A DNA stretch of 64,000 bases from Annona cherimola (lineage: Eukaryota > Streptophyta > Magnoliopsida > Magnoliales > Annonaceae). The notes under the pieces are model-generated. The model searched no databases and was not told the DNA's origin. It saw only the letters and a program-made list of their open reading frames with translations. Position 1 is the stretch's first letter. Each line of letters begins with the position of its first letter. Positions 57,694 to 64,000 of this stretch are shown here, one piece after another. The stretch spans positions 3,356,545 through 3,420,544 of the forward strand of contig CM059971.1 in NCBI GenBank assembly GCA_030490835.1. The letters are read 5' to 3'. Position numbers and translations under genes: made by a program.

Positions 57694-59017
57694 ACGGGTG
57701 AACTCCGGATGGGTTATTCCGGGTTGCGATGAACTCAAATTCCAAGCCAACCGAGTTCAAGTAAAACCAAACACAAATTCTAAGAATTTAATCTGAGTTT
57801 GGACCGGATTCGGGTCTGATTAGCATTAGTTTTGGTTTGATTTTGGGTTAGAATTCAGAGTTAACAATAAACTGTTTTTTTCCAAATTTAATTGTAATCT
57901 AAAAGAAAATTATTTGAACATATATACCTGTGTTTATGAAGTCAAGCCTCACGCTGAATTCTACAACATCCTTTCAAAGAATCCTGCAACATTATGCTGA
58001 ATTCTGCAATATTCTTTGAATGAACTCTGCAAGCAATTTTTCGGCACCCTATAGACACAAATAAATGACAAATTAGTTAGTTTTATGACTAGTTGGTCAT
58101 TTCTATTTAATAGCTAATGGAAATGACTCAAGTGTAGCAAATATAAAATGAACATATCATACCAACTTTGTAGTTGAAACTAAACATTATCATATAAATT
58201 GCTGAAATTGAATTCAAACGGAATATTTATCATACAAATTGCTAAAATAGAAATTGACCACTTGGCATACCAATGAACTTAAAATATGAATCAAATTTAT
58301 ACTACAATCTGAAATTCAAACTAACAGATTTCTTATACTAACAGAAAGTATAATATGAAATAGATTTATCATGCCAACTCAAATTCAAACATAATTCACA
58401 TAACAGTTATTAAAAGCAACGAAATCTAAATACACTAAGTATAATGGTTCAACATTCCAATCTAATTTAGGTGCAATCCAAATTTAAAATGACAATATAA
58501 ACAAATCTCAAGTTTAAATAAGTTTACATCCACTTTTAAATAAATTCAAAATTCAAATAGGTTCATGTCTCCAAAGTTTTCAAAAAAACTAAAAAATTAT
58601 TCAAAGACTTCCAAGTAATTTCTCCCTTGAAAATAATATGCATAAACCTAGACAAAAAAAAATACGTGCAACTGGCAACAATAAGAAGATAATAATCATA
58701 AAAAATCATCCTAGAAATTAAGTTACTTCAAGCATACTTTGGTAATGGACGAAGAGGTGATTTGTCCGAACTAGAGTTGGTAATGCCTGAAACACGTACA
58801 TATATATATTAATATTACAAAAAATGTATAATTTATGAAAAAATTATATAAATTACACCGGGTTCCGACCGGGTCAAGTTTTGGTACTGGGTTGGTATGA
58901 ACCCAGTTTTGGTTCCGGGTTTCTATGGGTCGGATTTTAGGGTCTAATTTGGGAAAAATCTAAAAAATAAAATCAAATTTTGGCCCGACCTGACTCAGTA
59001 CCAAGTTGCACTCGTAA
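57694..59017. mobile_element. Nonautonomous hAT-type element, right copy only, 1324 bp
   Basis: Left end ACGGGTGAACTCCGG and inverted right end TTACGAGTGCAACTTGG; target duplication TCGGAGGT (57686-57693) and TTGGAGGT (59018-59025), 7 of 8 matching. The left duplicate has the empty site TTTGGAGGTTAGCAC near 1630. Subterminal GGGTTCGG-type words as in 29721-30603. No transposase frame. Confidence 0.85.
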
Positions 59018-59025
59018 TTGGAGGT

Positions 59026-59593
59026 TAGCACTCGGGCTGCTCACTTGGGCTTACATTGGGCTAGTCATTAATCTAGCCATAAAGGTGAGGCAGTTGAGTT
59101 TGGGGTTGAGATTTTATCTCACCCTAACCTTATTTATAAAATATTAGTTTGATATTGTACTCAACATTATTTTTAAAACTTCGATCCAACCCTAAACTAA
59201 ATCCATATAAATCGGTTCAGCTTGGGTTACAAATCGGGTTAATAAATATATAATATTTAAATTTTTTACTTAATTAAATTTAATTTTAAAATATAAATTA
59301 ATCCTTTTATGGAAATTTCTTCCAATTTATAACTTACACTATAACATAATTGTTAGGGAATCATATTTCTAAGTATTAATGTCTATTTAACGTCTATGTA
59401 TCATATGATTTTATATGCCAATTTTTAAGTAATAATTAAATATGATTGATCTCGTATGACTATTTTTATTTTGCATTTTGTTTTATATTTTGATATTTTA
59501 ATTACTAAATACCTTATGTTTGTCTATTATTGTCTTTGCATTCTGTTTTATCCATTTTAACTTTACCCATAATCGTTGCTCTTATCATATTAA
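59026..59593. other. Shared duplicate sequence, AT-rich
   Basis: Matches 1636-2150 up to about 59470, after which right-copy-only DNA begins. ATTAATGTCTATTTAACGTC here is repeated loosely at 60762, at the far edge of that insertion. Confidence 0.5.
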
Positions 59594-59875
59594 GGGTATG
59601 TTTGGTAATGAATAAAACTTTTGATGAAGAGTTTTACAGAATAAAAGTTGTCACATGATATGATATGATAGGAGTAATGATGAGTAGTAAAGAGGATAAA
59701 GTTAAAATAGATAGGTTAGTTGTGTAGATAGCTGTGTAGAAATGATTGAAAAGTAGGGTACTTGTATAGGAAAATGTGAAAAAATGATTAAAAAATATGA
59801 TAGTTACGAAGAATGAAAAATTTTAGATTGATAAGTTTTAACTTGACATTTTTTGTGGATTGCCCGAACATATCC
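59594..59875. mobile_element. Tourist-like MITE, TAA target duplication, reverse orientation
   Basis: GGGTATGTTTGGTAATG to CCCGAACATATCC, with TAA at 59591-59593 and 59876-59878. Confidence 0.85.
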
Positions 59876-60272
59876 TAAATCAGTTTGTGGCTTTTCATTT
59901 ATTTATTTCCATCTGCACTTTTCACCTTTATTTTAGCCACTTCACACTTTGTATCATACCAAAGGACCCGTTATGCTTGGGACAGCGCTTTAAATTTTTA
60001 GTGGGGCCAAGTCCAGCACGGATTTTGTCAGTCACTGAGGTATTCATAATGCTATTTGGGTCCAAGTAAGGGAGAAGATTTATTTATTTTTGGCGGGCAC
60101 TCTTGGTAAGTATTAAACTAGGATTCTGGGTTAATTTGCTTTTTTTTATCTTTTGGCACACATTCCAATAAGAACACGAAGCCCCTCAAATCTCCATCCA
60201 AAAATGGGAAACCGTCCTCAGAAAAGGCATCTGCATATAGTTCCCTTAATTTTATGAGATTTAGACTTTTGG

Positions 60273-60457
60273 GGTGCATTTGGCTTGGCACGAGAGTGTT
60301 CAACTAAAGCTTTTACATTAAAAAAAAAAAACTTTTCGCTATAGGTAATTATCATATTTTTTAATTATTTCTTTACATTTTTCTATACAAACTATCATAT
60401 TTTTAGTCATTTTTGTGCAACTATCGGTACAAATAACATATCGATTTTAACTTGGAG
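60273..60457. mobile_element. Truncated Tourist-like MITE
   Basis: Starts GGGGTGCATTTGGCTTGGC and carries the family interior to CATATCGATTTTAACTT, then stops abruptly. Confidence 0.65.
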
Positions 60458-62101
60458 GATGCTCATATAAACGCTTTTTCCATATAACTGCTTTTATTTT
60501 CAATATCAAGATGGTTGATAGAAAATCTACTCCATCTATTGTATTTAGTATCACTTATATTATTGTGAAAACTCTTTTAATGTATATGGGCGCCATCTTC
60601 AAACAAGCAAAATCAACATATTAAAATAATTTAATGCTAATATCAATTTTTAAGTAATATTTTCAACAACTAAATCATCTGAAATTTCATTATATATGGA
60701 TAAATGATTCCATAAACTATTATTACATTCCAATATTTCTATGTATTAAAATAGTCATATTTCTACGTATTAATGTCTCATTAGTGCTATGTATCATATG
60801 ATTCTATATGCTAATTTTAAGTAATTAATAAATATGATTGATCTTGTATGATTATTTTTAAATAATCTATTATATTTTGTAGTAACAAATGAAATCAAAG
60901 AGGGCTAGGTTGACAGACATTGAACTTAAACCAATTCATTTTTGAGATTGGATAAAAATAAATTGAATTATGTAACTTTTTTTATATGCCTAACTCAACC
61001 CTATCATAAATCTAATTATATTTGTTAGGTTTGGGTTGAGACCAACCCTATTTGCACTTTTAGGGTAACCCCGTTACACTTGTGTGCATGTTGAGTACAT
61101 GTGTATGTGTTAGTATGGTTTAAAACTTTTTAAATAAAAAGTTTTCAATGTAAAATGTTTTAAAATGGAAGAAGAAATATGATATGATAAGAATGGTGAT
61201 GAAGAGAAAGGAAAAACATAGTTTAAGTAGATAGAATAATTGTAGGTATTGTTTAGAGAAATGATTAAAAAGTGGAATAGTTGCACAAGAAAAAATGAAA
61301 AATGATTAGAAAATAAACTAGTAGTGGAAAGTGAAAATGTTGGAGATAAAAAGTTTACCCTGTAGTCTCTTGTGGAAAAATTCCTTATGTGAGCCAAATA
61401 ATTCAAGATTCTTAAATCGAATTTTCATCACTATTTCTAAGACAAATTTTCAATTCCTAAGATAGCTTTTCAATTTTTAATACAAGTTTATCCATTCCTA
61501 ATATAACTTTACTCGTTCTCAATATACATAATTACATTCTCATCTTAGATATAGATTTAATCCAAAAATCATATATCATTTGAAGCAATTTAATGATACA
61601 AGCTTCTTTGAACGAATTTGTCTTAGAGATGGAAATATAATAATGTGTATTATGAATGAATAAAGTTGCATTGCTAATAAGTAAAATTGTGTTGGAAATT
61701 GAAAAAGTTATATTGGGAATTGGAAATTTGCCTTGGAATATAGGTTCAATTCAAAGATCTTGTATGATTTAAAACGATAGGGCATGGCTAGTTCATTCCT
61801 CATATCCATCTTGTGTTCGTTATCATGCATTCAAAATTTATATTTATTATTAAAATAATGACTAATAATTACATTATAAATTTTTAACATCTCGTACTTC
61901 CTCAATAAATATGAAATTATTCTACCAATAATTTGTCATTTTTTAATAATTAAGACCATAATTCCCAACTTTTATCTAATTAAGTACTGAATTGAACAGG
62001 TTTCAGCCATTAAATAGGTCAACTAAAAGAGTCAATTTCCATTAACGTGGTTAAGGTTCTTAGGTGGAGAAAGAGGAGCAAGCACTATAATATTTCGCTA
62101 T
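60458..62101. other. AT-rich duplicate sequence, no gene
   Basis: From about 60750 it matches 2000-3515. Short Phe/Tyr/Asn-rich frames are compositional. Confidence 0.5.
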
Positions 62102-62530
62102 ATTCGTACAACCCTGTTGGTCATCTCTTCCATCACTGGCGATCGCCAGATCCCCGTTGTTACACAGGATTTTGCCAGATCTGCCGCCCGACCATCCTCC
62201 ATCATTGTCATCGCGAGACACTTTGATGCCGTTTGGCTAGCTGTTACCGCCCAAGCCTCTCTCCATCAGCGTTCGTTCATGCCGCTGATCTTCTTTTTGG
62301 TGCCGCCATCTCATCGCCATTGCACACTTCCACCCACCAGCAACCATCTCTTCTTCTTCAGATCTGTCAGGCTCCCAGGCAGGCCCCCCGTCCCATCCTG
62401 TCCAATCTCTCCCCTTTTTATTTAGGATCCTTTTTTTCAAATCTTATCGATACAGGAGGCGAGATTGTAAATATGTGGGCTCCGTAAATGTTCCTCGCAT
62501 TAAGTGGATGACCGAGAGGTACCGCACGAC
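62102..62530. other. Right copy of the GC-rich block
   Basis: Matches 4888-5310; the frame 62117-62425 aligns to the left copy without indels, and the TACAGGAGGCGAGATTGTAA segment is kept. Confidence 0.35.
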
Positions 62531-63054
62531 AGCTGGACAAGAGGTCGGCAGGGGCGCATTGAAATTTCAGTGCCCAAGGGCGCATTGAATCATTTCCTGG
62601 CACGGCAGGGAAGATGAAAAGTGACTGTGGGTATGTTTGGCCAAGGGAAAGTTGTGAAAAACGTAGTATTTCCACGAGTGTAAAAAATAAAATATTTTAA
62701 AAATTATATGATTGATTTAAAATTTAAAATTATTGATGTAAAATTGAAATAAATACATTTGTTAAAAGATAATTGATAGGAAAAATGATTGAAATATAGG
62801 GGTAAAAATAAAAAAATATAATAATTAGATGATTAATGAAGTGCCTTAAAATTCATTCACCCCACGTTTTCTCACCTGCATTTCTCATACCCCAAATGTC
62901 CCCTGTATTTTGGAATCTAAACAAAAGAATTTAGAGGAGTTAAGAAGAAAAGAAAAAAGATACTAATCACTCTCATTGCGTAGGCGATCCCTAGTTATAC
63001 GATAAGTATTTTCCTTATATATAAATCTTTTTGTGATATATAAGAGTTGCGATC

Positions 63055-63290
63055 TACTACACTCGAGGGCAAATATTGCTTTTTTATAATTTTTATGAAA
63101 ATGTCACTGATTTTAAAAAATCCAAAAAATATCTACAAATTTTAAACAATAGTAAAACTTAATATATATGTATATATATTAAATACATTTATATTAATAA
63201 TTGTATAAAAATTTTAAAAAATAAAAAATAGGTTAAATATACTTAAGTGCACCGGGACTAAGTGTACCAAAGTGCATTAAAAAATCTTCC
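63055..63290. mobile_element. Short foldback element, right copy
   Basis: Counterpart of 6525-6755, with GCACCGGGACTAAGTGTACC at the right end. Confidence 0.5.
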
Positions 63291-64000
63291 ATAATATAAA
63301 GGTGCATGACACAAAAACTGCACTCAAAAAGTCCGTTAAATTTTTCTTAGCTTGCGTTAGATGTTATCACTATGAGTAAAAGCTTTTTCATTCAAAACTA
63401 TTTCACCTAGAGTCTTTATACCATTGCTAAAAGTTAGGTTTTACAACAAGTTTTATGGCATATTTGCAAATATGCCAATAACTTTTGACCAATATTCCAT
63501 TCGTATGTTTAAGTTTGCTAATATTATAAATATTTTCAAAAAGTTTTTATGAAATTTCAAGCGTGTCCTCTTGTTACGACGCAGTTAAAATTTTTTGTAA
63601 AATGACAATAATGTCTCTAAGCCGAGGGATACACTGACGATTTCTACAAATGTTATAAGCATGTTTGTAAAAGAAAATAGAATAATAATATATGTAAAAA
63701 TATATAATAATGAAATAGCAAATATACCTGTAACAGTTAAAAATAGTAAGTGTATCACTTAGTTTAAAGAGCATTGCTATCATTTTACAAAAAATTCTAA
63801 TGACATCCTAATGAAAGGGACATGCTAGCAATTCCATGTAAACTTTATGGATATATTTACAATATTTGTAAACTTAAAGATATGGATGCAATATTAGTCA
63901 AACTTTATATGTGTATTTACAAAATTTCTGAGTTCTATTTTGTGTAACTATTTTTTTAATTGTACATGTTGCCCCTTAGATGTCCAAAGTTGATGATGTG

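Larger units (their letters stand above)
55686..64000. repeat. Right copy of the large direct segmental duplication
   Basis: Collinear with 1-7470. Extra here: a hAT element (57694-59017), a block of about 1.3 kb at 59470-60750 with two MITEs, and about 440 bp at 55790-56235 lost from the left copy. Missing here: about 3517-4887 of the left copy, the Tourist MITE 5346-5636 and the foldback 5910-6325. Confidence 0.9.

Overview
The window looks like nuclear DNA of a seed plant, most likely an angiosperm. It is AT-rich, has GT-AG introns, carries many MITE-type transposons (Tourist/Harbinger, Mutator-like foldbacks, hAT), and its gene remnants belong to plant families. It is gene-poor. Only one coding sequence reads open from start to stop without damage: an LTO1 (ORAOV1) homologue at 28185-28634 on the minus strand. 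All other recognisable genes are broken or partial.

Layout. (1) 1-7470 and about 55686-64000 are two direct copies of one noncoding segment about 56 kb apart, so the window spans a large segmental duplication; the copies differ by transposon insertions and deletions. (2) 7470-10700 holds foldback elements and a small local duplication. (3) 10717-17107 is a cytochrome P450 pseudogene of the brassinosteroid C-22 hydroxylase type (CYP724-like). Six exons are recognisable; exon 1 is missing, and there are frameshifts and stops. Three MITEs sit in one of its introns. (4) 17108-20560 holds a GC-rich block, foldback elements, a 4-unit minisatellite with a period near 131 bp, and a degenerate CCCAAAAC-type repeat. 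(5) 20720-28030 and 44195-51480 are the arms of a 7.3-kb inverted duplication. Each arm carries a two-exon cytosolic fructose-bisphosphate aldolase pseudogene, on the minus strand at left and the plus strand at right. Both share one frameshift, so the gene was already dead before the duplication. A third, partial aldolase copy (intron plus about 14 nt of exon 2) lies just upstream of LTO1 at 28671-31662 and was later hit by a hAT element. (6) The 16-kb spacer between the arms holds LTO1, a large hAT-like element with a GC-rich core (32339-34074), a two-exon fragment of unknown identity (35542-35727), self-nested Tourist MITEs (37746-38330), the last two exons of a uS11 (RPS14) gene copy, and a C-terminal exon resembling the plastid GTPase BPG2. 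(7) 51481-55680 is AT-rich with MITEs and no recognised gene.

How the parts relate: I see no operon-like or pathway logic. The window records duplication (direct, inverted, and tandem within an intron), pseudogenisation and nested transposition. The most unusual point is LTO1: its upstream region is a duplicated aldolase intron whose 3' splice site stays in frame with the LTO1 reading frame. I found no convincing new defence, toxin or mobile system. Coordinates of repeat edges are by eye and may be off by a few bases to tens of bases.
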